A stretch of DNA of 64,000 nucleotides from DASQEH01 sp035633755 (lineage in GTDB: Bacteria; Actinomycetota; Actinomycetes; Propionibacteriales; Nocardioidaceae): positions 109,428-173,427 of the forward strand of contig DASQEH010000052.1 of NCBI GenBank assembly GCA_035633755.1. Direction: 5' to 3'. Under the pieces are notes generated by a model. That model searched no databases. It had not been told where the DNA came from and was given only the letters and a program-made list of their open reading frames with translations. The translations under genes were made by a program, and so were the position numbers. This document shows positions 8,438 to 19,879 of the stretch, one piece after another; position 1 is the first letter of the stretch; every line of letters starts with the position of its first letter.

Positions 8438-9315
8438 TCGTCGCCGAGACGCGAGCGCAGCTGCGTGCGGCGCTCGGCGGCACGCCGTCAACGCCGGACG
8501 GCATTCGAGGCGCTGGCACGCTTGTCGCCACCTTGGGAGCGCTGCACCGAGGGCACGCTGCGCTGTTCGAGCTCGCCGCGTCGCGACCGGGGTTGCGGGT
8601 GGCGTCGATCTTCGTCAACCCGACCCAGTTCGGACCGGGCGAGGACTTCGCTCGCTACCCGCGGCAGCTGGCTGCGGACCTCGATCTCTGCCGGGCGCAC
8701 GGCATCGACGTGGTGTTCGCCCCCGCGGTCAAGCAGATGTACCCAGAGGGAGACGACCGCGTCACCGTCGATCCCGGGCCCTTGGGCGGGATACTCGAGG
8801 GAGCGCACCGGCCCGGGCACTTTCGAGGAGTCCTGACCGTCGTGGCCAAGCTGTTCGGGCTGGTGGCGCCCCGAGCGGCCATCTTCGGTGAGAAGGACTA
8901 CCAGCAGCTCGCTCTCGTATCGGCCATGGTCGACAGCCTCTGTCTCCCGATCGACGTGGTCGCGGCCGAGACGGTGCGCGACGGCGACGGTCTGGCGCTG
9001 AGCTCACGCAACAGGTACCTCACCCCCCCGGAGCGCGAGTCCTCGCTCGTCCTGCACCAGGCTCTCGAGGCCGGCCGTGCTGCCGGGGGCAAGGGTGCTG
9101 CCGCCGTGCTCGCTGCAGCTGAGCGCACCTTGCAGACGCGTCCGGGCGTCCGCGTCGACTACCTCAGTCTGCTCGCACCGGATCTGTCGCAGCTGCGCAG
9201 TTCGGGTCCGGCTCGCCTCCTCGTCGCTGCCTCCATCGGCTCGACCCGGCTCATCGACAATGTCGCCGTCAGCGTGCAGGAACCGCTGTCGACGCCCGGC
9301 GCAGGCGGCGACTAG
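8434..9315 (+). CDS. panC: Pantothenate synthetase PanC
   Basis: ATP-dependent ligation of pantoate and beta-alanine to pantothenate (vitamin B5). The 293 residues show the nucleotidyltransferase motifs ATLGALHRGHAAL (family PTMGALHxGH, with Pro and Met replaced by Ala and Leu), NPTQFGPGEDFARYPR, GEKDYQQL and LSSRNRYL. The GTG at 8434 was chosen because it forms a GTGA overlap with the upstream stop and has CGGAG about 11 bases before it; an in-frame GTG at 8422 is possible. The usual actinobacterial neighbours panD and coaX are absent and lysS follows directly. Confidence 0.95.
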   Translation: MIVAETRAQLRAALGGTPSTPDGIRGAGTLVATLGALHRGHAALFELAASRPGLRVASIFVNPTQFGPGEDFARYPRQLAADLDLCRAHGIDVVFAPAVKQMYPEGDDRVTVDPGPLGGILEGAHRPGHFRGVLTVVAKLFGLVAPRAAIFGEKDYQQLALVSAMVDSLCLPIDVVAAETVRDGDGLALSSRNRYLTPPERESSLVLHQALEAGRAAGGKGAAAVLAAAERTLQTRPGVRVDYLSLLAPDLSQLRSSGPARLLVAASIGSTRLIDNVAVSVQEPLSTPGAGGD

Positions 9316-9356
9316 TCACCAAGCGCGGCGCGAGCGCGATGCCGTAACCTCTCGCC

Positions 9357-10874
9357 ATGGCTGAGACCCCCGACCCCACCGCTGGTGCCGTCGCGGATGA
9401 CGAGCTGCCGGAGCAGATGCAGGTCCGGCGCGACAAGCGGGACCGGCTGATCGCTCGAGGCATGGAGGCTTACCCGCTCCAGGTTCCGAAGACCTCCACG
9501 CTCGCCGACATCAAAGCGTCATTCGACGTGGGCTCCTTGGGTCCCGACCATCGCAGCGGCGTCCTGGTCGCGGTGACCGGTCGGGTGATCTTCCTCCGCA
9601 ACACCGGCAAGCTGTGTTTCGCACGGCTGCGCGAAGGAGACGGCACTGAGCTGCAGGCAATGGTCTCCCTCGCAGATGTCGGGGAGCAGGCGCTGACAGA
9701 CTTCAAGGCGCTTGTGGACATCGGTGACCTGATCGGGGTGGAAGGAGAGGTCGTCACCAGCCGCCGCGGGGAGCTGTCGATCCAAGCACGGTCGTGGTGC
9801 ATGGCGGCCAAGGCGCTGCGCCCCTTGCCGAACGAGCATCGCCCCTTGAGTGAAGAGGCGAGGGTGCGGCTGCGATACGTCGACATGATCGTGCGGGATC
9901 GGGCCCGGTCCACCGTGAGGTCCAAGGCGGCCGTCCTGAAGTCGCTTCGCTCGACCCTCGACGAGCGAGGTTTTATCGAGGTCGAGACGCCGGTGCTGCA
10001 ACTAACCAACGGCGGGGCGGCGGCGCGGCCCTTTCGCACACACCTCAACGCATTCGACCAGGACATGCTTCTTCGTATTGCCCTTGAGCTTGACCTGAAA
10101 CGAGCGATGGTAGGCGGTGTGGAGCGTGTCTTCGAAATTGGCCGAACGTTCCGCAACGAGGGCCTCGACTCCACGCATGCGGTTGAATTCTCTATGCTCG
10201 AGGCTTACCAAGCGTATGCCGACTATCACGCTATGGCACAATTGCTGCGCGATCTCGTGCTGAACGCGGCTGACTCTGTTGGCCGAAGTGTCGTAACGGC
10301 GCGCGACGGTACTGAGATTGACCTCCACGCAAAGTGGCGCTATGCCGGTCTGCTCGAGCTTGTGTCCGAGGCGCTCGGGGAAGAGATCAACTTGGACACA
10401 CCGCTTCCCACCCTGTTAGCGCACGCCGAGCGCACAGGCGTCTTGCTGCGCCCTGACTGGGGAGCCGGTGAGATCGTGCTGGAGCTGTACGAGAAGCTGG
10501 TGGAACACACGCTCATGCAGCCCACCTTCGTGATGGACTACCCCGAGGCGGTGCGCCCCCTCGCCAAGCGCCACCGCTCCGCACCGGGGCTGGTGGAAGC
10601 GTTCGACCTGATCGTCAACGGCGTCGAGCTGGCAGTGGCCTACTCCGAGCTGAATGATCCCGTCATCCAGCGCGAGCGCCTCACTGAGCAGTCGCTGCTC
10701 GCCGCAAAGGGAGATCCCGAGGCCATGGAACTCGATGAGACGTTCCTGCGTGCCTTGGAGTACGGTATGCCTCCGGCCGGCGGAATGGGCATCGGCGTTG
10801 ACCGTCTTGTAATGTTGCTCTGTGGAGTGGGAATTCGCGAGGCGATCTTGTTCCCACTGGTCCGGCCCGAATAG
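9357..10874 (+). CDS. lysS: Lysyl-tRNA synthetase, class II
   Basis: Charges tRNA-Lys. The 505-residue enzyme has an N-terminal OB-fold anticodon-binding domain (VTGRVIFLRNTGKLCFARL near residue 65). The class II catalytic core follows: motif 1 near 200, motif 2 FEIGRTFRNEGLDSTHAVEF near 258, and motif 3 GMGIGVDRLVMLL near 480. The tail ends in ILFPLVRPE as expected. Codon use changes sharply inside the gene: about 9960-10380 and from about 10740 to the end are richer in ATT, CTT, TAT, CAA and GAA than the flanks, as if part of it was replaced by recombination. Confidence 0.95.
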   Translation: MAETPDPTAGAVADDELPEQMQVRRDKRDRLIARGMEAYPLQVPKTSTLADIKASFDVGSLGPDHRSGVLVAVTGRVIFLRNTGKLCFARLREGDGTELQAMVSLADVGEQALTDFKALVDIGDLIGVEGEVVTSRRGELSIQARSWCMAAKALRPLPNEHRPLSEEARVRLRYVDMIVRDRARSTVRSKAAVLKSLRSTLDERGFIEVETPVLQLTNGGAAARPFRTHLNAFDQDMLLRIALELDLKRAMVGGVERVFEIGRTFRNEGLDSTHAVEFSMLEAYQAYADYHAMAQLLRDLVLNAADSVGRSVVTARDGTEIDLHAKWRYAGLLELVSEALGEEINLDTPLPTLLAHAERTGVLLRPDWGAGEIVLELYEKLVEHTLMQPTFVMDYPEAVRPLAKRHRSAPGLVEAFDLIVNGVELAVAYSELNDPVIQRERLTEQSLLAAKGDPEAMELDETFLRALEYGMPPAGGMGIGVDRLVMLLCGVGIREAILFPLVRPE

Positions 10875-10945
10875 TAGACGGTGAGTTGATATGGCACACT
10901 GGCTATTGTTCGTAGTTAGGCAACCACTTCTTGAAGGGAATCACC

Positions 10946-11278
10946 GTGGCTCAGCGGGTACACATCGTGTTGGAAGATGACATCGACGGCAGTCAGGCCG
11001 AGGAGACAGTTACATTCGGTTTGGATGGTGTTACGTACGAGATCGATCTTTCATCCAGCAACGCCGCAGCATTGCGTGACTCCTTGTCGTCCTACATCGG
11101 ATCGGCGCGCCGCACCTCTGGTCGTAACTCGTCGAAGCGCTCATCGTCACGCGGCAGGAACAGCTCGGGGCCGAGCCCGGCGGAAGTCCGTGACTGGGCC
11201 AGGGCTCAGGGGCATGAGGTGTCCGACCGTGGTCGGGTTCCGGCCGAGATCCGCAACGCGTACGACAGCGCGCACTGA
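10946..11278 (+). CDS. lsr2: Lsr2 nucleoid-associated silencer
   Basis: Small H-NS-like protein that bridges DNA and silences AT-rich, often horizontally acquired, genes in actinobacteria. The 110 residues comprise an N-terminal beta-hairpin/helix oligomerisation domain (VHIVLEDDIDGSQAEETVTF) and a Ser/Arg-rich linker. The C-terminal DNA-binding helices follow, with the minor-groove RGR motif in GHEVSDRGRVPAEIRNAY. The GTG at 10946 follows AAGGGA by about six bases; an upstream TTG at 10931 overlaps that site and is rejected. The upstream region is unusually AT-rich for this genome, compatible with autoregulation. lysS-lsr2-clpC is a conserved order. Confidence 0.95.
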   Translation: MAQRVHIVLEDDIDGSQAEETVTFGLDGVTYEIDLSSSNAAALRDSLSSYIGSARRTSGRNSSKRSSSRGRNSSGPSPAEVRDWARAQGHEVSDRGRVPAEIRNAYDSAH

Positions 11279-11481
11279 CGCAGCCCCCGGGCCGGCGCGG
11301 TGGGGTCGGTGAGCCGGCTGGCGTCCGGTGTTCGCCTCAGGCGTAACCCGAGTGGCGACGACAGGGAACACGTCTTATCGCTCCTTGGTTGTGCTGTTCA
11401 CACTCTGATGTCTTCGACCTCTTGCGTTTCGGTGGTCCGACTACCATGGGGAGTGCACGCACAAGCAAGGAGCGATGACAT

Positions 11482-13986
<2,505 letters not shown>

Positions 13987-13999
13987 TCAGACGCCAGAC

Positions 14000-14034
14000 G
14001 ACGGCCCGCTGCCAGTGGATGGTGGCGGGCCGTC
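14000..14034. terminator. Strong GC hairpin between clpC and mutY
   Basis: GACGGCCCGC (14000-14009) pairs perfectly with GCGGGCCGTC (14025-14034). Inner TGCCA/TGGTG adds three Watson-Crick and two wobble pairs around a GTGGA loop, so the stem is about 15 bp. It begins 14 bases after the clpC stop codon and lacks a U-tract, as is common in actinobacteria. The same DNA is translated as part of mutY on the other strand, so it is simultaneously a terminator candidate for clpC and coding sequence. Confidence 0.6.
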
Positions 14035-14955
14035 GGCAGCTCCACTGATGTGTCGTCGTTGGCAATGACGAGGCCGTCGTCGATGAGCGAGGCCAGGGCC
14101 CGCTCGCGTTGGTGCGCGTCGCCCCACACAGCGCCGAGTTCGTCGCGGGGTACCGCCCCGTCCACCGACCGCAGAAGTGACAAGATGCTGCCCCGGCACT
14201 GGCGGTCGGTGCCCTGGTAGGACTGGGTCCTCGCCGGTGGTCCGGCAGCAGCGGGGTAGCCGAGTGCCCGCCACGTGCACAGGTCCTTGACCGGACACTG
14301 GCTGCACCGCGGGTGCCGCGCCGTGCAGATCAGCGCACCCAGCTCCATCACGGCGACGCTCCAGGTGGCGGCCTCGTCCCCCGCATCCGGGACGACAGCC
14401 TCGGCGTAGGAGCGTTCGCCCCGTGTCACCGACTTCGGTGGGAACTGCTCACCGGCGAACAGTCGGCTCAGGACGCGTCGCACGTTGGTGTCGAGCACGA
14501 CAGCGCGGCTGCGATAGGCGAACGCCGTCACCGCGGCGGCTGTGTAGTCCCCGATGCCCGGCAGCGACCGAAGCTCGTCGTATGTCGACGGCACCTGGCC
14601 GTCGAAGTGCGAGTCGATGACGCCCGCGGCCTGCCACAGCCGCTGGGCGCGGCGGGGGTAGCCCAGCCGTCCCCAGTGGCGGACGGCGGCGCCGAGGGAA
14701 TCCTGGGCCAGCGCCGACGGGGTCGGCCAGCGTCGTAACCAAGCGTCGTAGACGGGCAGCACCCGGTTCACGGGTGTCTGCTGGAGCATCACTTCGCTCA
14801 CCAGCACCGCCCAGGGAGTCGCGCCCGGTCGGCGCCACGGCAAGTCGCGGGCATGAGTGGCGTACCACGCGGCGACAGGTTCGTGGGCGGGAGAGTGAGG
14901 CATGTCGGGGGCCAGGATGCCATGAAATGTCTCGGCTCAGGGTTAGCCTCGATCC

Positions 14956-15702
14956 ATGAGCAGCGTCCTGCGGCCCGCGGGTCCATTACCGGCCCGCGTC
15001 TATTGGAGGCGGCGCCTGATGTTGCTGCTGATCCTCCTTCTTGTCATCGCCATGTTCTGGTGGCTGTTGAGCGCGCTGGGGCGGTCACCGTCCGCTGGGT
15101 CCGACCGGGGATCGACGCAGGCTGCAACCAGCAACGACACCGTCAGCTCGTCAGGTCCGAGGTTGAACCGTGGGCAGTGGCTGGAGTTCCCCGCGGCGAG
15201 CCCCTCGACGAGCGAGGACGGGTCAAGCTCTGATCCGCCTGCAGACGACAAGGTGAGCGACGACACCAAGCCTGAGCGCAAGCAGGAGCCGGAGCCCGAG
15301 CCGTTGGCTGAGCCGACCGGCGACTGCGTCCCGACCGAGGTGGGCATGAGCATCGACGTGTCCGACGCGTCCGTCGGCGAAGCCACCACCGCCACTCTTG
15401 TCCTGACGAGTCGCGCGACCGCTGCCTGCACACTCGCCATCACACCTGCGTCCCTCGTGGTGCGGATCACCTCCGGCGATGTGGTCGTGTGGAGCAGCGA
15501 CGACTGCCCTGACATGCTGCCGGCTCGGCAGGTCGTGGTGAGGGCCGATCCGGCCACCGAGTATCGCTTCGAGTGGGACGGCAAGGGGTCCGTGGAAGGA
15601 TGCTCCCCAGCCGGGCCTACCGCCGCGCCTGGCGGGTACTGGGTCGAAGCGGCGCTAGTGGGAGCCGAGTCCCATCGTGGGTACTTCGACGTCGTGGCGT
15701 GA
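14956..15702 (+). CDS. Single-TM anchored exported protein, function unknown
   Basis: A 248-residue protein with one N-terminal membrane helix (about 24-42), a Ser/Asp/Glu/Pro-rich linker (about 50-115) and a C-terminal beta-sandwich-like domain (about 118-248). That domain holds a cysteine-bearing start (GDCVPTEVGMSIDVSDASVG), WSSDDCP, YRFEWDGKG and PGGYWVEAALVG. The last part recalls the BsuPI/DUF4232-like secreted domains, but this is only a pattern-level likeness. It occupies the place of the membrane protein Rv3587c between mutY and disA in mycobacteria. A role at the envelope is inferred from topology only. Confidence 0.65.
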   Translation: MSSVLRPAGPLPARVYWRRRLMLLLILLLVIAMFWWLLSALGRSPSAGSDRGSTQAATSNDTVSSSGPRLNRGQWLEFPAASPSTSEDGSSSDPPADDKVSDDTKPERKQEPEPEPLAEPTGDCVPTEVGMSIDVSDASVGEATTATLVLTSRATAACTLAITPASLVVRITSGDVVVWSSDDCPDMLPARQVVVRADPATEYRFEWDGKGSVEGCSPAGPTAAPGGYWVEAALVGAESHRGYFDVVA

Positions 15703-15714
15703 GCTCGCCCGGGC

Positions 15715-16800
15715 TCAGACGTAGCGCTCGAGGATGCTGGCCTCAGCCAGCCGCGACAGCCCCTCGCGCACGGATCGGGCCCGGGTATCGCCCACACCGT
15801 CGACCGTCTGCAGGTTGTCGATGCTGGCGGCGAGCAGCTTCTGCAGGCTGCCGAAGTTGTCCACCAGCCGTTCGACGACAGTTCCGGGCAGCCTCGGCAC
15901 CTTTGCCAACAGGCGATAGCCTCGCGGGCTGACGGCGCTGTCCAGATCCTCCGGGCCGCCGAGCCCCAGCGGCCCCGCCACAGAGGCGATGTCGAGGAGA
16001 TCCGTCGACGAAAGGCCGTCGACCTCGGCGAGGACGGCGTTGGCGTCCCTCGTGCGCCGTCCATTCGGGATGTAGTCGCGAATCACCAGCTCGCGCTCGC
16101 TGTCGACTCCCGCGACCAGCTCGTCGAGCTGCAGCGCCAGCAACCGCCCGTCCGTGCCGAGCTCGAGCACGTAGTCCTTGATCTCGTTGGCGATGCGCAG
16201 GACCATCTCGAGGCGCTGGATCACAGCAGCGACGTCTCGAACAGTCACCAGGTCTTCGATCTCCAGTGCGGACAGGGTCCCGGAGACCTCGTCGAGTCTC
16301 ATCTTGTACCGCTCGAGCGTGGCCAGGGCCTGGTTGGCGTGCGACAAGATCGCGCCGGTGTTCTCGAGGACGTACCTGGTGTCGGCGACGTACAACGCGA
16401 TGACGTTCATGGACTGTGAGACCGAGATCACCGGTAGGCCGGTCTGGCGTGCGACTCGGTCTGCGGTCCGGTGGCGGGTGCCAGTCTCGGCGGTGACCAC
16501 GTTGGAGGCCGGCATCAGATGGACTCCTGCGCGCAGGATGCGGTTAGCCTCGCGGTCGCAGACGATGGCACCGTCCATCTTGGCGAGCTCTCGTAATCCG
16601 GTGGCGCTGAAGTCGATGTCAAGGCTGAACCCGCCGGTGCAGATCGACTCGACGGTCTTGTCGTAGCCCAGGACGATGAGGGCGCCTGTGCGACCCGACA
16701 GGATTCGCTCGAGCCCGTCGCGGAGGTCGGTGCCTGGAGCAACGGCGGCCAGAGTGGCGCGCAGCCTCGGGTCCGCCGTCTGCCGTTCGCCGGTTGCCAC
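15715..16800 (-). CDS. disA: Diadenylate cyclase DisA
   Basis: Makes cyclic di-AMP from two ATP and scans DNA for branched structures. The 361-residue octamer-forming protein has the DAC domain (about 10-145) with catalytic DGA at 76-78 and RHR at 109-111, a helical linker, and a C-terminal RuvA-like helix-hairpin-helix DNA-binding domain (about 285-361, including VERLVDNFGSLQKLL and VDGVGDTRARSV). It starts 70 bp downstream of radA on the same strand, the conserved radA-disA pair, where RadA modulates DisA activity. Confidence 0.96.
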   Translation of the reverse strand: MATGERQTADPRLRATLAAVAPGTDLRDGLERILSGRTGALIVLGYDKTVESICTGGFSLDIDFSATGLRELAKMDGAIVCDREANRILRAGVHLMPASNVVTAETGTRHRTADRVARQTGLPVISVSQSMNVIALYVADTRYVLENTGAILSHANQALATLERYKMRLDEVSGTLSALEIEDLVTVRDVAAVIQRLEMVLRIANEIKDYVLELGTDGRLLALQLDELVAGVDSERELVIRDYIPNGRRTRDANAVLAEVDGLSSTDLLDIASVAGPLGLGGPEDLDSAVSPRGYRLLAKVPRLPGTVVERLVDNFGSLQKLLAASIDNLQTVDGVGDTRARSVREGLSRLAEASILERYV

Positions 16801-16870
16801 GCTCGCCCCTATGCCTCGTGATGTGCGCGTTCAGTGTAGGGCCAGACGCGTGTGCCGCCTCACCACCAAG

Positions 16871-18301
16871 TCACCTCACCGTGCGCAGCCTGAGCGGGTC
16901 GCCCGGTCCTCCGGCCCTCCCACCGAGCTGCAAGGCCGCGAGGGCAGACGAGAGGCCATCGCACGAGATGATGTCGAGACCTGGGGTCTTGACCGCCCCG
17001 GCGGTCAGCTGGCCGTGGTCATCGCGGGGGACCACTGCGGACGTGAATCCCAGCCGAGCCGCCTCGGACAAGCGCTGCGAGATGTTGGGTACGCGCCTCA
17101 GCTCACCGGCAAGTCCGACCTCCCCGATCGTGACGGTGCCGGGCGGAACCACCCGGTCAAGGGCGGCGCTGGCCAGGGAAACGGCGATAGCAAGGTCACT
17201 GGCCGGGCTGCGGAGCATGGCCCCACCCACGGTCGCGGCGTAGATGTCGCGGCTGGTGAGGTCGAGGCCCACGCGGCGCTGGAGTACGGCAATCAGCATT
17301 GCCAGCCGGGACGAGTCGACGCCGCTGACAGCGCGACGGGGATGCGACGCCTCTTGTCCGGTGACCAGCGCCTGCACCTCGGCGATCATCGGTCGCCGGC
17401 CTTCGAGGGTCACGGTCACGCAGGTGCCTGACATGGGGACCGGGTGCCGGGAGATGAACAGGCCACTGGCGTCGGCAACCTCGATGATGCCGTCGTCGCC
17501 GAGGTCGAAACACCCCATCTCGTCGACGGGGCCGAACCGGTTCTTGACCGCGCGCAGGACGCGCAGACGCGAGTTGCGCTCGCCCTCGAACTGCAACACC
17601 ACGTCGACGATGTGCTCCAACGCCCTCGGCCCGGCGATGGAGCCGTCCTTCGTCACGTGTCCCACCAGGAGGGTGGGCAGGTGGCGCTGCTTGGCGACCT
17701 GCACCAGCGCTGCGGTGACGGCGCGCACCTGGGTGACGCCACCAGCGGCTCCATCGACGGCGCTGCTGGACATCGTCTGGATCGAGTCGATGACGAGCAG
17801 GTCCGGTGAGACGGCCTCGATGTGGCTGAGGACCGCGGCCACGTCGGTCTCGGCGGCCAGATAGAGCCTCGGCCGCAGGGCGCCTGTGCGCTCGGCTCTC
17901 ATGCGTACCTGGGCAGCGGACTCCTCCCCCGAGACGTACAGCGCTCGGGTTCCTCGTCGGGCTGCCTGTGCCGCGACCTCGAGCAGCAGGGTGGACTTGC
18001 CCACTCCCGGCTCACCCGCCAACAAGAGCACGGCTCCTGGCACGATGCCGCCACCCAGCACCCGGTCCAGCTCCGATATGCCGCTCGGCTGCGACACAGC
18101 GACGGCCGGCTCCACGTCGCAGATCGACACAGCTGCGTTCGTGACAGGACCGGGGGAGATGCGTGCTGTCGGTGCGCCGCCAGCCTCCTCGATACTGCCC
18201 CAGACCTGACACTCGCCGCATCTGCCCACCCACTGCATGCAGGTCCATCCACACTCGGTGCAGCGGTAGGTCTTGGCTGATCTGCTCGCGGGTTTGGCCA
18301 T
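16871..18301 (-). CDS. radA: DNA repair protein RadA (Sms)
   Basis: DnaB-like branch-migration helicase for recombination intermediates. The 476-residue protein has an N-terminal C4 zinc finger (Cys14, 17, 28, 31 in CTECGWTCMQWVGRCGEC). A RecA-like core follows, with Walker A GEPGVGKST at 96-104 and the RadA-specific KNRFGPVDEMG loop, and then the C-terminal Lon-protease-like domain. The start at 18301 (MAKPASRSAKTYRC) was chosen because ten further residues upstream are not family-like. Confidence 0.95.
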   Translation of the reverse strand: MAKPASRSAKTYRCTECGWTCMQWVGRCGECQVWGSIEEAGGAPTARISPGPVTNAAVSICDVEPAVAVSQPSGISELDRVLGGGIVPGAVLLLAGEPGVGKSTLLLEVAAQAARRGTRALYVSGEESAAQVRMRAERTGALRPRLYLAAETDVAAVLSHIEAVSPDLLVIDSIQTMSSSAVDGAAGGVTQVRAVTAALVQVAKQRHLPTLLVGHVTKDGSIAGPRALEHIVDVVLQFEGERNSRLRVLRAVKNRFGPVDEMGCFDLGDDGIIEVADASGLFISRHPVPMSGTCVTVTLEGRRPMIAEVQALVTGQEASHPRRAVSGVDSSRLAMLIAVLQRRVGLDLTSRDIYAATVGGAMLRSPASDLAIAVSLASAALDRVVPPGTVTIGEVGLAGELRRVPNISQRLSEAARLGFTSAVVPRDDHGQLTAGAVKTPGLDIISCDGLSSALAALQLGGRAGGPGDPLRLRTVR

Positions 18302-18361
18302 GTGTTTCACGCTAGGTGAGCCCGCCGACAACCAGTGCTCAGCCGCGCTGGAGTGCGACAG

Positions 18362-19060
18362 TCAGAACCGTCGCACTCGGATCGACACCGCTGAGTCCAC
18401 CTCGCATCCGGAGTGCTCGGCCAGGATCCGGGCTGCGTGCTCGGGAGCGAACTCGATACCGATGACCGCCTCGAAGTCAGCCCGGCTGCCGAACGTCCAT
18501 CGAACCTGTTCGCGAATCGTCGACCAGCCATGGCGGGAGAAGAACTCGTCCACGGATCTGGCGTCGTACTTCGGATTGGCCCGCCTGAACCAGCGGCCGA
18601 ACGTGCTGCGGGATACGTCGTGGTCGATGACGAAGGCCATCCCGCCGCGACGCATGACGCGGTCGAGCTCGCGCAGCCCCGGCTCACACCCCGGGCCGAA
18701 GAAGTACGCCCAGCGGGCATGTGCCACGTCAACGGACGATGGCGGCAGGCCGCAGTCCTGAGCGGTACCGATGACGACCTCGACGTTGGGCAGCGTGCGG
18801 CAGCGGCGTCGAGCCGAGGCGGCCAGGACGGGATGAGGCTCGATGCCGACGACACGGGCAGCGTCGGCAGCGAACCGGGGGAGATGGAAACCCGTGCCGC
18901 ACCCCAGATCGAGAATGTCGGCCCCCTCCCACGGTCGCAGACTCAGCATGACGCGCTCGATGACACCCTCGGGGTCGACGCCGCGGTTCTCGATCTCGTA
19001 GATGCGTGGGAAGCGCCAGATGTTCGGACTGGGCCTGGCACCTTCCGCGATGCGGCTCAT
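18362..19060 (-). CDS. Class I SAM-dependent methyltransferase
   Basis: A 232-residue Rossmann methyltransferase with motif I ILDLGCGTGFHLP (about 49-61), a motif II acidic residue in VVGIEPHP, and a motif IV-like AHARWAYFFGPGCEPGL. Substrate unknown; the N-terminus (PSPNIWRFPRIYEIENRGVDP) suggests a stand-alone small-molecule enzyme. The start at 19060 (MSRIAEGARP) was preferred over a frame extending 87 bases further into the neighbouring gene. It lies 11 bp downstream of the VOC-family gene on the same strand, probably co-transcribed. Confidence 0.72.
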   Translation of the reverse strand: MSRIAEGARPSPNIWRFPRIYEIENRGVDPEGVIERVMLSLRPWEGADILDLGCGTGFHLPRFAADAARVVGIEPHPVLAASARRRCRTLPNVEVVIGTAQDCGLPPSSVDVAHARWAYFFGPGCEPGLRELDRVMRRGGMAFVIDHDVSRSTFGRWFRRANPKYDARSVDEFFSRHGWSTIREQVRWTFGSRADFEAVIGIEFAPEHAARILAEHSGCEVDSAVSIRVRRF

Positions 19061-19071
19061 CGAGGCCAGCG

Positions 19072-19719
19072 TCAGATTCGGACCGGCCCGGACGCGGTAC
19101 TGAACCGCGCAGCCACGATGCCCGGCGTCCCGTTGGGTGCGACCCATCTCAGCGTGATGCCCTGCACCGAGTCGACCCCACTGACCCCGATCCAGTCCGC
19201 CACGCGCTGGGAGTCACCGGCGATCTCCAGGGTCTCCAAGGTCACGGCTCCCGTCGCCCCTGCCGACGGGTGGTTGTCGCCGCTCGTCTCCCACTGGATG
19301 AAGAAGGGCAGCTGGGGGTCATGCAGCAGGTCCTGGACGCCGATCTGTTGCCATCGAAGCTCCACGCCGTCCGGGCGGTGCCGGTTTCCCGGCACGGACG
19401 AGCGGTTGAGTCGAGCCTCCACCGCAGCGATGTCGTCGACGGCGATCACCCATCCGAGCCAGCCGCCGCCCGCCTCGGAACGCGATCGAACCGCCTGGCC
19501 GAAGGGCGCCTTGTCGGACGCCGGGTGGTCCAGTACCTCGACGACCTCCAGGTACTGACCGCTGGTCAGTGGCAGCACCTTGTTGCGGGTGCCGAAGCGC
19601 GGGTGCACCCCGCCATCGACGAACTCCTCCCCGAGCACGTGTGCAAGTCTCGCTGCGGTGTTGTCGAGACCGTCGGGGCCCGCGGCGAAGGACACGTGGT
19701 CGAGGTGCATGGCCGACAT
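19072..19719 (-). CDS. VOC/glyoxalase-like domain protein
   Basis: A 215-residue protein beginning MHLDHVSFAAGP after an optional three residues, typical of the glyoxalase-like (Glyoxalase_3 type) branch of the vicinal-oxygen-chelate superfamily. The metal-ligand pattern is visible as H in LDHVSF, a central H/E in LEVVEVLDHP, and a second betaalphabetabeta half with ELRWQQIG and FFIQWE. No substrate can be named. The open frame extends another 195 bases upstream into the divergent gap, but that part is Arg/Gly/Pro low-complexity and not family-like, so the start was set at 19719. Confidence 0.7.
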   Translation of the reverse strand: MSAMHLDHVSFAAGPDGLDNTAARLAHVLGEEFVDGGVHPRFGTRNKVLPLTSGQYLEVVEVLDHPASDKAPFGQAVRSRSEAGGGWLGWVIAVDDIAAVEARLNRSSVPGNRHRPDGVELRWQQIGVQDLLHDPQLPFFIQWETSGDNHPSAGATGAVTLETLEIAGDSQRVADWIGVSGVDSVQGITLRWVAPNGTPGIVAARFSTASGPVRI

Positions 19720-19879
19720 TGTGGCGCGGTCTGCCCGCCGTCCTTCGACCGGGGTCGTCAACCGACGCTGGCCGGGCATACCGGGAGAGGAGGGCACAAC
19801 GGCTCGCCCCATCCGTTGCTGCAGGAGGGAATCTCTGTCGCCGGGCCGCCGGCGCCAACAGCCCGATAACCTCATGCCC

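Noticed and set aside
10880..10946. Promoter for lsr2 (TTGATA at 10886 and TATTGT at 10904)
   Set aside because: The boxes are only 12 bp apart and no other pairing gives 16-18 bp spacing, so no promoter was called although the region is AT-rich.
11389..11404. TTGTGCTG-TTCACA stretch before clpC as a third Rex site
   Set aside because: The half-sites are two bases too close (16 bp in total instead of 18) and clpC is not a known Rex target; kept only as a partial palindrome.
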